Below are positions 1 through 10,150 of a DNA stretch of 64,000 nt, piece by piece. A program made the position numbers and the translations under genes. The stretch is from Stappia stellulata (lineage in GTDB: Bacteria; Pseudomonadota; Alphaproteobacteria; Rhizobiales; Stappiaceae), in contig NZ_JAIVMF010000003.1 in NCBI RefSeq assembly GCF_020176715.1, positions 248,001-312,000 on the forward strand, given 5' to 3'. Each line of letters opens with the position of its first letter. Position 1 is the first letter of the stretch. Below the pieces are notes generated by a model that did no database searches, was not told where the DNA came from, and was given only the letters and a program-made list of their open reading frames with translations.

Positions 1-3
1 AGG

Positions 4-237
4 TCAGCCCGCCTGCGACTTGTCCTCGGACTTCTTCATGGCGACCGGCTCTTCCGGCTTGTGGTCGATGGTCTTGCCATCGTCGGCCTTCGCCTCGTCG
101 TCGTCCTCGTTGAGGCCCTTCTTGAAGCTCTTGATTCCCTTGGCCACGTCTCCCATCAACTCGGAGATCTTTCCGCGACCGAACAGCAGAACAACGATCA
201 CCGCGATGATCAGGATCTGCCAAATACTGATACCCAT
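4..237 (-). CDS. tatA: Sec-independent translocase subunit TatA
   Basis: This 77-residue protein is the small pore-forming subunit of the twin-arginine translocase, which exports folded proteins across the inner membrane. The N-terminus is a single membrane helix (residues about 5-20), followed by the Phe-Gly hinge (LFGRGKI) and an amphipathic helix up to about residue 42. The tail is acidic and Lys-rich, as usual for TatA. The ATG start is preceded by AGGGAG. The gene is complete but sits at the window edge, so tatB and tatC, which normally follow, would lie outside. Upstream is an ABC ATPase gene rather than scpB directly. TatA is preferred over TatB because of the short length and the hinge sequence. 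Confidence 0.95.
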   Translation of the reverse strand: MGISIWQILIIAVIVVLLFGRGKISELMGDVAKGIKSFKKGLNEDDDEAKADDGKTIDHKPEEPVAMKKSEDKSQAG

Positions 238-342
238 ACGACAACTCCCTGGTCGATCCGGTGCACGCGCGCCGGCGCGGCACTATTGCAACAAAGCGCG
301 GTCAATCGCAACCAACCGTTTCCCGCCCGACGGTCTCAGCTA

Positions 343-1470
343 TTAGACATCCGTCGCATCCCGCGCGAAGGCCAGGACATCCCGGTCGTCCACCCGCACG
401 CCGACGTCCATGCCGACAACGAACCGTCCGCCATCGCGGATGCGCGCCTGCAGCGGGAGATCGAGGCCATCCACCGCGATGTCGACCAGATCGACCTCGC
501 CGATGAAGCGGCGACGGGTCACGCGGCCCGGCCGCCCCTCGCCCGGCTCTCCGAGGAGCACCCCTTGCGGCCGCACACAGACATCCACAGCCATCCCGGG
601 CGCGATTCCCGGCGCCGGATGGCGGCCGAACGCGGTCTCGACCTCGCCGTCCCCGGCGCGCGCGTCGATCTCGTTGAGTTCGGAAAAGAACCGCGCGACG
701 AACAGGTCCGCCGGATGGTTGTAGAGATCGTCGGCGCTGCCGATCTGCACCAGCCGCCCCTTGCGCATCAGCGCGATCCGGTCGCCCATGCGCATGGCTT
801 CTTCCGGATCATGGGTCACCAGCATGCAGGTCGCCCGCGTTTCGCGCAGGACCGAAAGCGTTTCGTCCCGCACGGCATCGCGCAGACGTCGGTCGAGACC
901 GGAGAACGGCTCATCCATCAGGAGAACGCCGGGCCGGGGCGCGATCGCTCGCGCCAGCGCGACGCGCTGCTGTTCGCCGCCGGAAAGCGCATGCGGATAA
1001 TCCGCGTGATGCTCGGCCAGACCGACCCGCGACAACGCGCTCAACGCCGCATGCCGGGCATCGGGCTTTGCCAGATGGGTCAGCCCAAAGGCGACATTTT
1101 CCGCGATGGTCAGATGCGGAAACAGCGCGTAGTCCTGAAACATCAGTCCGACACCGCGCTTTTCCGGCGGGAGAAACCGGTCCGGCCCGGCCACTTCGCG
1201 TTCGTTGATCAGCACGCGTCCCGTCGTCTGGCGTTCCACGCCGGCCGCGATCCGCAACAGGGTCGTCTTGCCGCAGCCGGAATGCCCGAGCAGGCACAGC
1301 ACCTCGCCGGGTTCCACGGACAGCGACACGGAGCGCACCGCCGGAAGCCCGGAATAACTGTGGCTCACCGCCTCGAACGACAGCCGTGCGGCAATCGTGG
1401 CTCCGGCTGTGCCGCGCACGCCCCACCGTTTGGCGAGGGGAGCGGCGGAAATGTCAGCTGTCACGGTCAT
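343..1470 (-). CDS. ABC transporter ATP-binding protein, FbpC/PotA-like (orphan)
   Basis: This 375-residue protein is an importer-type ATPase. Walker A is GHSGCGKTT at residues 62-70, followed by a Q-loop (MFQDYALFPH), the signature LSGGEQQRVALARA, Walker B (LLMDEPFSGLD) and a switch His (LVTHDPEEA). A C-terminal region of about 120 residues is TOBE-like. These features fit the Fe3+/spermidine/sulfate importer group, with Fe3+ (FbpC) the closest impression. No permease or binding protein lies nearby, so the substrate is unknown. The start overlaps the 3' end of scpB by 17 bases, suggesting translational coupling. Residues 1-30 extend beyond the usual family start, so a later start is possible. 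Confidence 0.85.
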   Translation of the reverse strand: MTVTADISAAPLAKRWGVRGTAGATIAARLSFEAVSHSYSGLPAVRSVSLSVEPGEVLCLLGHSGCGKTTLLRIAAGVERQTTGRVLINEREVAGPDRFLPPEKRGVGLMFQDYALFPHLTIAENVAFGLTHLAKPDARHAALSALSRVGLAEHHADYPHALSGGEQQRVALARAIAPRPGVLLMDEPFSGLDRRLRDAVRDETLSVLRETRATCMLVTHDPEEAMRMGDRIALMRKGRLVQIGSADDLYNHPADLFVARFFSELNEIDARAGDGEVETAFGRHPAPGIAPGMAVDVCVRPQGVLLGEPGEGRPGRVTRRRFIGEVDLVDIAVDGLDLPLQARIRDGGRFVVGMDVGVRVDDRDVLAFARDATDV

Positions 1471-2191
1471 CTGTTGTTTCGGAGCCTTCCGCCATCAAAT
1501 CGAACAATTCTGCCTCGTCGATCGGGTCTTCCTCATCGCGCAGTTCGGCGGAATCGTCCGGAACGGGAACCGAAAAGCCGGCCGGCACGGCGCTGTCCAG
1601 CAGACCGGTTCCCTTCAATTCCTCCAGCCCCGGCAGGTCCGAGACCGATGTGAGCATGAAATGCTCCAGAAACGCGTCCGTCGTGCCATAGGTCACCGGG
1701 CGTCCCGGCGTTCGGCGTCGGCCGCGCATGCGGATCCATTCCGTTTCCAGAAGCACGTCAATCGTGCCGCGCGATGTGGACACGCCGCGAATCTCTTCGA
1801 TCTCCGCCCGCGTCACCGGCTGGTGATAGGCGATGATCGCCAAGGTTTCCAGAGCCGCCCGCGACAGGCGCCGCTCCTCCACCTGTTCGCGGCTCAGCAG
1901 ATACGACAGGTCCTCCGCCGTCCGAAAGCCCCATTTGCCGCCGATCTCCACCAGGTTCACGCCACGGGTCGCATAGGCCCGCTGCAAGTCCGCAATAACG
2001 GCCGGGATGTCGGTCTTGGCCGGCAGCCGTGCGGCGATTTCCTCCGCCCCCAACATGTCCCGCGAGGCGAAAAGCAATGCCTCGATCATGCGCATGGCGC
2101 TCAGGCGCTCCGCCGGAAACAGATCGCCGCCAGCCGCGCCTTCATCGGCGGCGTGGCTTCTGCCGCCCTGTTCGTCTTCTTTCCCGCGCAT
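1454..2191 (-). CDS. scpB: Segregation and condensation protein B
   Basis: ScpB forms the accessory dimer of the SMC-ScpAB condensin that helps compact and segregate the chromosome. The 245-residue product has the expected two winged-helix domains, with MRMIEALLFASRDML near the start and the family-typical IIAYHQPVTRAEIEEIRGV and YGTTDAFLEHF in the second domain. The acidic C-terminal tail is variable in the family. The start codon overlaps the scpA stop by one base (TAATG), so translation is probably coupled. Its end overlaps the following ABC ATPase gene. Confidence 0.93.
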   Translation of the reverse strand: MRGKEDEQGGRSHAADEGAAGGDLFPAERLSAMRMIEALLFASRDMLGAEEIAARLPAKTDIPAVIADLQRAYATRGVNLVEIGGKWGFRTAEDLSYLLSREQVEERRLSRAALETLAIIAYHQPVTRAEIEEIRGVSTSRGTIDVLLETEWIRMRGRRRTPGRPVTYGTTDAFLEHFMLTSVSDLPGLEELKGTGLLDSAVPAGFSVPVPDDSAELRDEEDPIDEAELFDLMAEGSETTDDRDS

Positions 2192-3054
2192 TACGTCTCG
2201 TCGCCTTCAGGTCCCGGGTCGTCATCGCCGCGCGCGTCGCCCGGCCTCGGCTCGGCGCGCCTGCGAAGATACAATGGTGCAAAGGGGCCGGACTGGCGCA
2301 ATTCGATCGCGCCCTCCCGCACCAATTCAAGACTTGCGGAAAAACTGCTCGCCAGAACCGTGTTCGCCTGGGTGCCGTCTGCCATGTACCTCGCTAGATA
2401 GGCATCCAGAGGCGCCCAGTCCACATCCTTGCCCATCAGTCGCGTCAACAGGTCGCGCGCCTCCTGCAGCGACCAGACGGTTCGCCGTCGCACATGCACA
2501 GAGGTCACCGACGTCCGCTGCCGCTGTGCGGCATAGGCGGTCAACAGATCGTAGAGCGTTGCCGCAAACCGGCTCTTGCGCCGGATCGAGAGCGTCTCCG
2601 GGTCACCCCGGGCAAAGACATCGCGCCCGAGCCGGTTGCGGTTCATCAGCTTGGCCGACGCCTCGCGCATCGCTTCCAGCCGTCGCAGCCGAAAGGCGAG
2701 TGCAGCGGCGAGTTCCTCGCCCGTCAGCGCATCCTCATCCTTTTGCTCGGGGATCAGCAATCGGGACTTGAGGTAGGCGAGCCAGGCCGCCATGACCAGA
2801 TAGTCAGCGGCAAGCTCCAGGCGCAACCGACGGGCTTCATTGACGAAATGCAGATACTGCTCGACGAGCGCGAGAATGGAAATGCGGGCAAGATCCACCT
2901 TCTGCTTGCGCGCGAGCGTCAGCAGGAGATCGAGCGGACCTTCAAAGCCGTCGACGTCCACCACCAGGGCCGGGTCCGTGGACGCGCGCGCGGCCTGGTC
3001 GGCGCCCGGCCGATCCGCATCCTCAAAGAAGGAGTCCTGCACGCATGCCCCCAA
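2191..3054 (-). CDS. scpA: Segregation and condensation protein A
   Basis: ScpA is the kleisin that bridges SMC heads in condensin. The protein contains the diagnostic FEGPLDLLLTLAR near residue 37, the helical AADYLVMAAWLAYLKSRLLIP segment and a C-terminal winged helix (SLELVREGAIELRQ). As drawn it starts at TTG, with GGGAAG just upstream. An in-frame GTG at 3042 preceded by GGGGG is an equally plausible start. It lies 40 bases after nagZ and runs directly into scpB, in the order nagZ-scpA-scpB typical of this order of bacteria. Confidence 0.92.
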   Translation of the reverse strand: MGACVQDSFFEDADRPGADQAARASTDPALVVDVDGFEGPLDLLLTLARKQKVDLARISILALVEQYLHFVNEARRLRLELAADYLVMAAWLAYLKSRLLIPEQKDEDALTGEELAAALAFRLRRLEAMREASAKLMNRNRLGRDVFARGDPETLSIRRKSRFAATLYDLLTAYAAQRQRTSVTSVHVRRRTVWSLQEARDLLTRLMGKDVDWAPLDAYLARYMADGTQANTVLASSFSASLELVREGAIELRQSGPFAPLYLRRRAEPRPGDARGDDDPGPEGDET

Positions 3055-3094
3055 CGCTTCCCGGCAAGCATCCCGTCATTGCCGCATGGGGAGT

Positions 3095-4108
3095 TTATAC
3101 GATACCGGCAAGCAGCGCCGCAAACTCCGCCTGAAGCGCCTCACGATCCATCGGCTCGCCCTGACGGCGCGCGGCAATCGCGGCATCCGCCCGCCGCAGC
3201 GGCTCTCCGGCAAGCACCGGCGACGCCGACGCCACATCGCGCATCTCCGCGAAATCACCATTACAATGCAGGGCAAGATCGCATCCGGCCTGGAACAGGC
3301 TGCGAACCCGCGCCTGCATCTCCCCGCCAAGCGCCTTCATAGAGACGTCGTCGCTCATCAGGCAGCCCTGGTAGTCGAGCTCGCCGCGAATGATCGTGTC
3401 GATTACCGTCGAAGAACAGGTCGCGCAGACCTGGCTGTCGATCGCCGTATAGACGACATGGGCCGTCATCGCGAGCGGCAGGTCGCGCAAGGCGCGAAAC
3501 GGCACGAAGTCGAGCCTGCGCAGGGTTTCCAGATCCGTGTCGACGACCGGCAGCGCCAGATGGCTGTCGACGGTTGCCGGGCCGTGTCCGGGAATGTGCT
3601 TCAGAACCGGGAGGACGCCGGCAGCCGCCAGCCCGTCGGTCATCGCACGGCCGATCCGCGCGATCACCTCCGGGTCGGACCCATAGGCCCGATCGCCGAT
3701 CACGTCGCTGGTATCGCCCCGCGGCACATCGACGATGGGAAGGCAATCGACGGTGATGCCGAGATCCGCAAGATCGGCACCGATCAACCGGCCGCACAAC
3801 CAGGCCGCCCGCAATCCTGCATCGCGTTCACTCGCGTGGAGTTTTCCGTAGACCGCACCGGGCGGGTAGTCCTGCACCAGCGGCGGCCGCAGACGCCGCA
3901 CGCGCCCGCCTTCCTGATCGATCAGGACCGGAGCGTCCAGATTGCCGACGACGTCGCGGAAGTCCGCGACGAGATCGCGGATCTGCTGGGCGTCCCGGAT
4001 ATTGCGGGCAAACAGGATCAGGCCCCAGGGCCGCTCGTCGTCAAAAAACCGGCGTTCGTCCGCAGACAACCGGGTGCCGGAGCAGCCGGTGATAAATGCC
4101 TTGGTCAT
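3095..4108 (-). CDS. nagZ: Beta-N-acetylhexosaminidase (glycoside hydrolase family 3)
   Basis: NagZ removes N-acetylglucosamine from muropeptides during cytoplasmic peptidoglycan recycling. The 337-residue protein carries the family-3 hallmark KHIPGHG followed by DSH, which supplies the substrate-binding Lys and catalytic His. It also has LIDQEGGRV near the N-terminus and the nucleophile Asp in SDDVSMKAL. There is no signal peptide, as expected for the cytoplasmic enzyme. It sits between a SPOR-domain envelope protein and scpA, in a run of genes all on the minus strand with short spacing, so probably one operon. Confidence 0.93.
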   Translation of the reverse strand: MTKAFITGCSGTRLSADERRFFDDERPWGLILFARNIRDAQQIRDLVADFRDVVGNLDAPVLIDQEGGRVRRLRPPLVQDYPPGAVYGKLHASERDAGLRAAWLCGRLIGADLADLGITVDCLPIVDVPRGDTSDVIGDRAYGSDPEVIARIGRAMTDGLAAAGVLPVLKHIPGHGPATVDSHLALPVVDTDLETLRRLDFVPFRALRDLPLAMTAHVVYTAIDSQVCATCSSTVIDTIIRGELDYQGCLMSDDVSMKALGGEMQARVRSLFQAGCDLALHCNGDFAEMRDVASASPVLAGEPLRRADAAIAARRQGEPMDREALQAEFAALLAGIV

Positions 4109-4174
4109 GGGAAAGTCTCGTCCGCTGCGCGGTTCGCTTCTAACCTTCGACGCGAACCGCCCTCACCTGTGCAA

Positions 4175-6331
4175 TCAGTTGCGCCGCACGAAACAGTCTC
4201 CGCCGGCGGACTTCAAGCGCTCGCACAGCGAGATCGCATCGTCGCGCGACGACGCCGGGATACGGACCCGGTAGAAGGTGCCGCGATCCCCGAGGTCCGC
4301 GCGCTGGATCACCGGCGTCACACCACCCAGAACGCCCGAATAGCGCTGCCGAAGGTTGTCGAACGCCGCCTGAGCCTGATCCTGGGTGCGCTGCGACGAC
4401 ACCTGGACCACATAGGCCCCTGCCGGGATCGTGCCGCTTGCGGCCGGCGCCGGTGCCGCCGGCTGCGTCGCGCGCTGCTGGCTCGCCGTCAGATCGAGCG
4501 GTGCTGCGGTGCTGCGCGGCGCGGCTGCGGCCTGGCGGGGAATATCGGGCGGCGGAGCCGCACTTGCGGCCAGCGTCTGGATGTCGCCCGGCTTGTCCCG
4601 CGGAACATTTGCCGGCACCTCGCCGGCCACGGTCGGACCCCCGGCGGCCGGGCTGGTCGTCTGCTCCGTGTCGGCGCCCCCATCCGCGGACGGCGTTGCA
4701 CCGGGCGCGGTCACGGGCGTCGTGGTGACCTGACGGGCATCGCCCGTCGGATTGACCGTGGCGACCCGTGACGGCGACGACGGGAGGGCCGTCGGCTGCC
4801 CCTGGGAGGGGGCCTGCGGGCTCTGCGATGCAGCCGGGCTTCCCGTGTCGGTCGGAGCCGCGCCATCGTCCCCGGAAATAATCGTTCCGTCGGGCCGCAC
4901 CACCACGGTGCGCACCCGGCGCGGCCCGGCGGGCACGCGCGTCTGTGGGTCTCCCTCGGCGACAGGCGCCGGCGGGAGCGACGCGACCGGCGATTCATCG
5001 CGGACCACAAGGCGTTCCTCACGCGGGGTCTCGACCCCGCCGACCCGGTCGTAGATCAGCTTGCTCTGACCACTGGTCGCAGGCTCCTCGCCCTCCGGGT
5101 AAACCTTCAGCGGCTCGTCGGAGGCGGTGATCACCGGCGGCGGCCCGGCAACGTCCGACCCACCGAAATCGAAAAGGGCGAATACAGCGCCGCCCGCCAC
5201 GACAAGGCCAAGCACGGCGGCGGCGGCGAACAACCCGCGACGGGACTTTTCCTCCGGCACCGCCTCCTGCTCCAGCGCGGAATGCGGCGGCAGGACCCCA
5301 TGCCCACCGATCTGGGGATCGCCCTCGCGCATCGCCTGGGCGACGGCATCGAGATCATACCCCTCGGGCGGCGGCGGAGCCTCCGCATCTGCGCCGGCAT
5401 AGAAATCCTCGTCGAAGGACGGGGCATAGGGGGCCTGGCGCGCTGGCGCTTGATCTTCGGACCAGCCGGTTGCCGGCGGATCCATCAGCAGATCGTCAAA
5501 ACCCTCGTCTTGGCGGCTGTCGTCCACCGACCAGGCGGTGTCATCCGCCGAAGCGCCGATACGCGGGCCGAGGAGTTCATCTTCAAGGGACGCACTCAGA
5601 TTGGCCGTGATCGCGCGTGTGCGTTCATCTTCAGAAACATAGGCATCTTCAGCGGGATAAGCGTCTTCCGCGCGGTAGTCCGCGCCTTCGCCGCCGTCTT
5701 CGTAGTGCGTCGGCTGATCGAAGGCAGGCTCAGCGGGATAGGCGTCCGGATCGTCACGGGACGCGGCATCCTCAAAGGCATAGGGGTCGCGGCCGTAATC
5801 CGTGGCGACGTCGCCGGACCGATTGACCGGGCCTTCCGGCCAATCGGCCTGGGGGGCGCGGGGCGCTTCGGCAAAACGCGCGTCTTCGGCCCAGTCGTCC
5901 GCTGTCGGCTCGCCTTGCCACGTATCGGCGTAGACGTCGTGCGAGCCAGCCGCATCGATGGCGGGAGAAGGCGCATCCTCGAGATCGGAGCGCCGTGCAT
6001 AGGCATCGGAATAGTCCGCCTCGCCATGCGCCGGCGCAACCGGGGGAACGTCATGGGACGGCTCGAACGTCTCGTCCCAACCGCCACGCTCCGGCGCGAC
6101 CGCGTCCCAGCCGGACGCATCGGCAGTGTCGGGACCGCCGGCAGGCGCCGCCGCAGGCTCATCGAAGCGCGGTTCGGCCATGGCGACGGGACGAAACTTG
6201 GCATTGCCCTCGCTGACGATGCGCGCCAGCTCGACGAGCGGATCCTCCTCGAACCCGCCGTGGCCGTCATCCGCGCGCCGGTCGCCGCGGTGGTCCGTAT
6301 CGCTGACCGGATGGTTCGAACGGTTGGACAT
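4175..6331 (-). CDS. Large SPOR-domain cell-envelope protein
   Basis: This 718-residue protein probably binds septal peptidoglycan. Residues 1 to about 360 form a long acidic, Ala/Asp/Glu/Pro-rich cytoplasmic region that looks disordered. A single membrane helix follows at about 365-385 (LFAAAAVLGLVVAGGAVFAL), then a Pro/Ala/Thr-rich periplasmic linker. A C-terminal SPOR domain (about 635-718) begins GAYVVQVSSQRTQDQAQAAF. SPOR domains recognise denuded glycan strands at division sites. The gene is flanked by argS and nagZ, the usual position for this protein in Hyphomicrobiales. The disordered parts are probably poorly conserved. Confidence 0.88.
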   Translation of the reverse strand: MSNRSNHPVSDTDHRGDRRADDGHGGFEEDPLVELARIVSEGNAKFRPVAMAEPRFDEPAAAPAGGPDTADASGWDAVAPERGGWDETFEPSHDVPPVAPAHGEADYSDAYARRSDLEDAPSPAIDAAGSHDVYADTWQGEPTADDWAEDARFAEAPRAPQADWPEGPVNRSGDVATDYGRDPYAFEDAASRDDPDAYPAEPAFDQPTHYEDGGEGADYRAEDAYPAEDAYVSEDERTRAITANLSASLEDELLGPRIGASADDTAWSVDDSRQDEGFDDLLMDPPATGWSEDQAPARQAPYAPSFDEDFYAGADAEAPPPPEGYDLDAVAQAMREGDPQIGGHGVLPPHSALEQEAVPEEKSRRGLFAAAAVLGLVVAGGAVFALFDFGGSDVAGPPPVITASDEPLKVYPEGEEPATSGQSKLIYDRVGGVETPREERLVVRDESPVASLPPAPVAEGDPQTRVPAGPRRVRTVVVRPDGTIISGDDGAAPTDTGSPAASQSPQAPSQGQPTALPSSPSRVATVNPTGDARQVTTTPVTAPGATPSADGGADTEQTTSPAAGGPTVAGEVPANVPRDKPGDIQTLAASAAPPPDIPRQAAAAPRSTAAPLDLTASQQRATQPAAPAPAASGTIPAGAYVVQVSSQRTQDQAQAAFDNLRQRYSGVLGGVTPVIQRADLGDRGTFYRVRIPASSRDDAISLCERLKSAGGDCFVRRN

Positions 6332-6394
6332 AATGCTGAGGACTTCCCCGCTGGATTGGACCGCAATCCGCGCGGCCGCAGGACCCTCCTGTCC

Positions 6395-8161
6395 TCATCG
6401 CATCTCTTCGGGCGCCGCGACACCCAACAAGGACAGGCCGGACGCAAGAACCAAGGAGACCGCATGAACAAGACCAAGGCGGGCCAACGTTAGTTGTCGA
6501 TGTTCAGGGTTAATAAAACGTAATTGCGGCAAATCCTTGCCCTTGTTCCAGTGCGAATGCAGGGCGCTGGCCAGTTCGTGCAGGTAGAAGGCGACCCGAT
6601 GCGGCTCATGTGCTTCCGCAGCGCTTTCCACAAGTCTCGGCCATGCAGCAAGGCGTGCGGCGATTTCCCGCTCGCCCGAATCGGTCAGCAGCGAGAAGTC
6701 GCTTTGCGCCAGGGCGGAAGACGACGTCTCGATATCGGGCATGTCTTCTGCCGCCTGCCGCAGTACGGAACGGCAGCGGGCGTGGCCGTACTGGACGTAG
6801 AAGACGGGATTGTCCTTCGACTGCTCGGTCACCTTCTTGAAGTCGAAATCGAGCGGCGCGTCGTTCTTGCGGTAGAGCATCATGAAGCGCACCGGATCGC
6901 AGCCCACCTCCTCGACCACATCGCGCAATGTCACGAAATCGCCGGAGCGCTTCGACATGCGCACGGGCTCGCCGCCACGGAACAGCTTCACCAGCTGGCA
7001 CAGGCGCACGATCACCTTGGCATCACCGCCGGAAATCGCCCGTCCGACCGCCTCGAGGCGCTTGACGTAGCCGCCATGGTCGGCGCCGAGGATGAAGATC
7101 ATCTCCTTGAAGCCGCGCTCGTATTTGGACAGCATATAGGCGACGTCGGCGGCGAAATACGTGTAGCTGCCGTCGGATTTCTTCAACGGACGGTCGATGT
7201 CGTCGCCATAGTTGCTGGCCCGGAACAGCGTCTGCTCGCGGTCTTCCCAGTCCTCCGGCACCTGCCCTTTCGGCGGCGGCAGGGTGCCCTCGTAAACGAG
7301 ATCGCGGGCCCGCAGAACATCGAGCATCTTGTCGATCTCGGAGCCGTTGCCCTCCTGGCGCGCATGCAGGGTGCGCTCGGAAAAGAACAGGTCGTGATGC
7401 ACGTTGAGCAGGGCGAGATCCGCGCGGATCAGGTCCATCATCGCCGCGATCGTGTCTTCCTTGACGAGCGCCAGCCGGCTGTCCTCGTCCATCTCGAGAA
7501 GCGCGCGCCCATGCTTTTCAACGAGCGCCTTTCCGACCGGGACGAGATAGTCGCCGGGGTACAGCCCCTCGGGGATCTTGCCGATATCCTCGCCCAGCGC
7601 CTCGCGGTACCGCAGGAAGGCCGAACGCGCGAGAACATCGATCTGGGAACCGGCGTCGTTGATGTAATATTCGCGGGTAACGTCGTAGCCGGCGAAATCC
7701 AGCAGCGAGGCAAGCGCGTCGCCCACGACCGCTCCCCGGCAGTGGCCGACATGCATCGGCCCGGTCGGATTGGCGGAGACATATTCCACGTTGACCTTCA
7801 GGTTGCCGCCCATGGTGGAGCGGCCGAAATCCCGTTCGTCGGCCAGAACGGCGCGCAGCACCCGCGTCCAGACCGCATCGGCCAGACGGAAATTCAGGAA
7901 GCCCGGCCCGGCGACCTCCGCGGAGAGAATGTCGCCCTTCCCCGCAAGTTCGCCGCTCAACCGTTCGGCGAGCGCGCGCGGATTGGTCTTGAGCGGCTTG
8001 GCCAGCACCATCGCCGCATTGGTCGCGAGATCGCCATGCGCGGGATCGCGCGGCGGCTCCACCACACAGCGCGCCAGCAAGGCCGGATCAACCTCTCCGT
8101 TGGGATAAAGCCGCGTGACAGCGTCACGAACCAGATCGGCATATTCGGTGAAGATGTTCAT
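6395..8161 (-). CDS. argS: Arginyl-tRNA synthetase
   Basis: This class I synthetase charges tRNA-Arg. The 588-residue form starting [14 protein letters not shown] fits the family length and is preceded by GAGAGAAG; a longer frame reaching to 8275 is unlikely to be translated. Visible motifs are the HIGH-type signature in [14 protein letters not shown], the KMSKS-equivalent [13 protein letters not shown], and a C-terminal DALR anticodon-binding domain. It is upstream of the SPOR protein and downstream of dgt in the same orientation. Confidence 0.97.
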   Translation of the reverse strand: MNIFTEYADLVRDAVTRLYPNGEVDPALLARCVVEPPRDPAHGDLATNAAMVLAKPLKTNPRALAERLSGELAGKGDILSAEVAGPGFLNFRLADAVWTRVLRAVLADERDFGRSTMGGNLKVNVEYVSANPTGPMHVGHCRGAVVGDALASLLDFAGYDVTREYYINDAGSQIDVLARSAFLRYREALGEDIGKIPEGLYPGDYLVPVGKALVEKHGRALLEMDEDSRLALVKEDTIAAMMDLIRADLALLNVHHDLFFSERTLHARQEGNGSEIDKMLDVLRARDLVYEGTLPPPKGQVPEDWEDREQTLFRASNYGDDIDRPLKKSDGSYTYFAADVAYMLSKYERGFKEMIFILGADHGGYVKRLEAVGRAISGGDAKVIVRLCQLVKLFRGGEPVRMSKRSGDFVTLRDVVEEVGCDPVRFMMLYRKNDAPLDFDFKKVTEQSKDNPVFYVQYGHARCRSVLRQAAEDMPDIETSSSALAQSDFSLLTDSGEREIAARLAAWPRLVESAAEAHEPHRVAFYLHELASALHSHWNKGKDLPQLRFINPEHRQLTLARLGLVHAVSLVLASGLSLLGVAAPEEMR

Positions 8162-8249
8162 GTGCGACTTCTCTCGGCGCGGCCCGGTCCGGTGCGGCTT
8201 GCGCCCGGACCTGCGTGCGGCTTGTCTGTGAAACGGGCAGGCGGGCGAC

Positions 8250-9467
8250 CTAGCCCAAATCCGGGGTATGGTCAAACAGGCGGCGATGCTCGTCGACGGC
8301 GAAACGGTCGGTCATGCCGGCGACGAAATCGCAAACGCGGCGGGCGAGACGGTCCGGCTCGTCGGGCCGCAGATCCCGGTGCCATTCCTCCGGCATCAGG
8401 CTCGGCGTCTCCATATAGGTGGCAAAGAGGTCGCGCACGATAGCGGCAACCTGCTTGCGGACCGCGAGCACACTGTCGTGCCGGTAGAGATTTGCAAACA
8501 GGAACGCCTTCACGGAGCGCTCCGACGCGGTCATTCCCTCGGAAAAGCTCACCACGGCGCCAGAAGCTGCGCGAATGTCCTCCACAGAGCGCGGCGCCAG
8601 CGCGGTCAACCGACGAACGGACTCCTCGATGACATCCTCGACCATGCGGGTAATCGAGCGGCGGACGATCTCGTGAATGCGCCGCGGCTCCTCAAGGTCG
8701 GGATAGCGTGCGTCGACCTCGTCGAGAATGTCCTTGAAGAACGGCACCGCGCGAATCTGCTCCACGCTGAGGAGCCCCGCCCGCAGTCCGTCGTCGAGAT
8801 CATGGGCGTCATAGGCAATGTCATCGGCGATTGCGGCGGCCTGGGCCTCCGCACCCGGCCAAGTGTCGAGGCGCAGGTCCTGACGCGCCGCATTCGCCCG
8901 GATCGCGAAGGGCAGATCCCCGCCCGCGAATTTGCCGATCGGCTTGCCGTCGGCCCCGACCAACGGCCCATTGTGCTTTACCAGCCCCTCAAGGGTCTCC
9001 CAGCTCAGGTTGAGTCCGTCGAACTCCGCGTAGCGCCGCTCAAGGTTCGTAACGATCCGCAACGACTGCGCATTGTGATCGAACCCGCCATAGGGCGCCA
9101 TGCAGGCATCCATGACATCCTCGCCCTCATGGCCGAAGGGGGTGTGGCCAAGATCATGGGCAAGCGCTAGGCACTCGGCGAGATCCTCGTCGAGCCGCAA
9201 GGCGCGGGCCAGCGAGCGCGCGATCTGGGAGACCTCGATGGTATGGGTCAGTCGTGTGCGGAAATGATCGCCCTCGTGATAGACGAACACCTGCGTCTTG
9301 TGTTTTAGCCGCCGGAACGCCGTCGAATGAATGATCCGGTCGCGGTCGCGCTGGAACGGCGTGCGCGTCGGGCTTTCACCTTCGGGAAACAGGCGTCCCG
9401 CGCTCCTGTCCGGGTCCGTTGCATAGGCCGCACGCGGCTGGGCGCCGTATCCTAGGGGGGCAGTCAT
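8250..9467 (-). CDS. dgt: dGTP triphosphohydrolase-like HD-domain protein
   Basis: This 405-residue protein belongs to the type 2 dGTPase subgroup, which hydrolyses dNTPs to deoxynucleoside and triphosphate and so tunes dNTP pools. HD-domain metal ligands are visible in [15 protein letters not shown] and [14 protein letters not shown], with a later [11 protein letters not shown] stretch. The ATG at 9467 was chosen because GGAGAG precedes it and the protein then begins MTAPLGYG; longer in-frame starts run into the erpA promoter region. It is divergent from the Fe-S carrier gene and upstream of argS. Confidence 0.94.
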   Translation of the reverse strand: MTAPLGYGAQPRAAYATDPDRSAGRLFPEGESPTRTPFQRDRDRIIHSTAFRRLKHKTQVFVYHEGDHFRTRLTHTIEVSQIARSLARALRLDEDLAECLALAHDLGHTPFGHEGEDVMDACMAPYGGFDHNAQSLRIVTNLERRYAEFDGLNLSWETLEGLVKHNGPLVGADGKPIGKFAGGDLPFAIRANAARQDLRLDTWPGAEAQAAAIADDIAYDAHDLDDGLRAGLLSVEQIRAVPFFKDILDEVDARYPDLEEPRRIHEIVRRSITRMVEDVIEESVRRLTALAPRSVEDIRAASGAVVSFSEGMTASERSVKAFLFANLYRHDSVLAVRKQVAAIVRDLFATYMETPSLMPEEWHRDLRPDEPDRLARRVCDFVAGMTDRFAVDEHRRLFDHTPDLG

Positions 9468-9705
9468 CGGCTCTCCGTGAAATTCCGGCCCTCGCGCGGC
9501 ACTGTCACGAGCGCGATTGCCGGCTTCATGCTGTTGACGCAGGCTCGCCCTGTTCATACCTATCAGGTAACGTCTTGCACAGACATGACGCTCGCGCGGC
9601 ATCACTTTCTTTGCAGGCTTTTCGGCGGAAAAACCGCCAGCAACAGCCGGCGCGAATGCAGGACACGGCAAGAACGCCCTTCGGCGTGAACAGTGAGGTC
9701 TGGAA

Positions 9706-10098
9706 ATGACCAGCGAAACAACCGTCACGGAAACGCAGGCCAACGGGGCCGTTTCCGTTGCCTCCGCATCCGGGGACAGTGTGACCGTCAGCCCCTCCGC
9801 GATCCGGCGGATTGCCCGCATCCTGTCGGGAGAACCGGCGGGAACGATGCTGCGCATCAGCGTCGAGGGCGGTGGATGCTCCGGGTTCCAGTACAAATAC
9901 GATCTGGTGACCGACCGCGAGGACGATGACGTCGTCATCGAGGAGGCCGGCGCGATCGTGCTCGTCGACCCGGTGTCGCTGCAATACATGAGCGGATCTG
10001 TCGTCGACTATGTCGATGACATCATGGGGCAGTCGTTCCAGATCAACAATCCGCTCGCCTCCGCCGGATGCGGCTGCGGGACGAGCTTTTCCATCTGA
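9706..10098 (+). CDS. erpA: A-type iron-sulfur carrier protein (ErpA-like)
   Basis: This 130-residue HesB/IscA-family protein delivers Fe-S clusters to apo-enzymes. After about 25 variable N-terminal residues comes the A-type fold with the three conserved cysteines in GGGCSGFQY and [10 protein letters not shown]. It is set apart from the suf operon, which encodes its own A-type protein (SufA), so this copy is called ErpA-like. GAGG precedes the ATG. The next gene, exodeoxyribonuclease III, follows after 52 bases and may be co-transcribed. Confidence 0.9.
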   Translation: MTSETTVTETQANGAVSVASASGDSVTVSPSAIRRIARILSGEPAGTMLRISVEGGGCSGFQYKYDLVTDREDDDVVIEEAGAIVLVDPVSLQYMSGSVVDYVDDIMGQSFQINNPLASAGCGCGTSFSI

Positions 10099-10150
10099 CG
10101 CCTTTCGCCCGCCCCGGCCGCGGCGCGCAGCTCTTGACCAGGAACATCCG

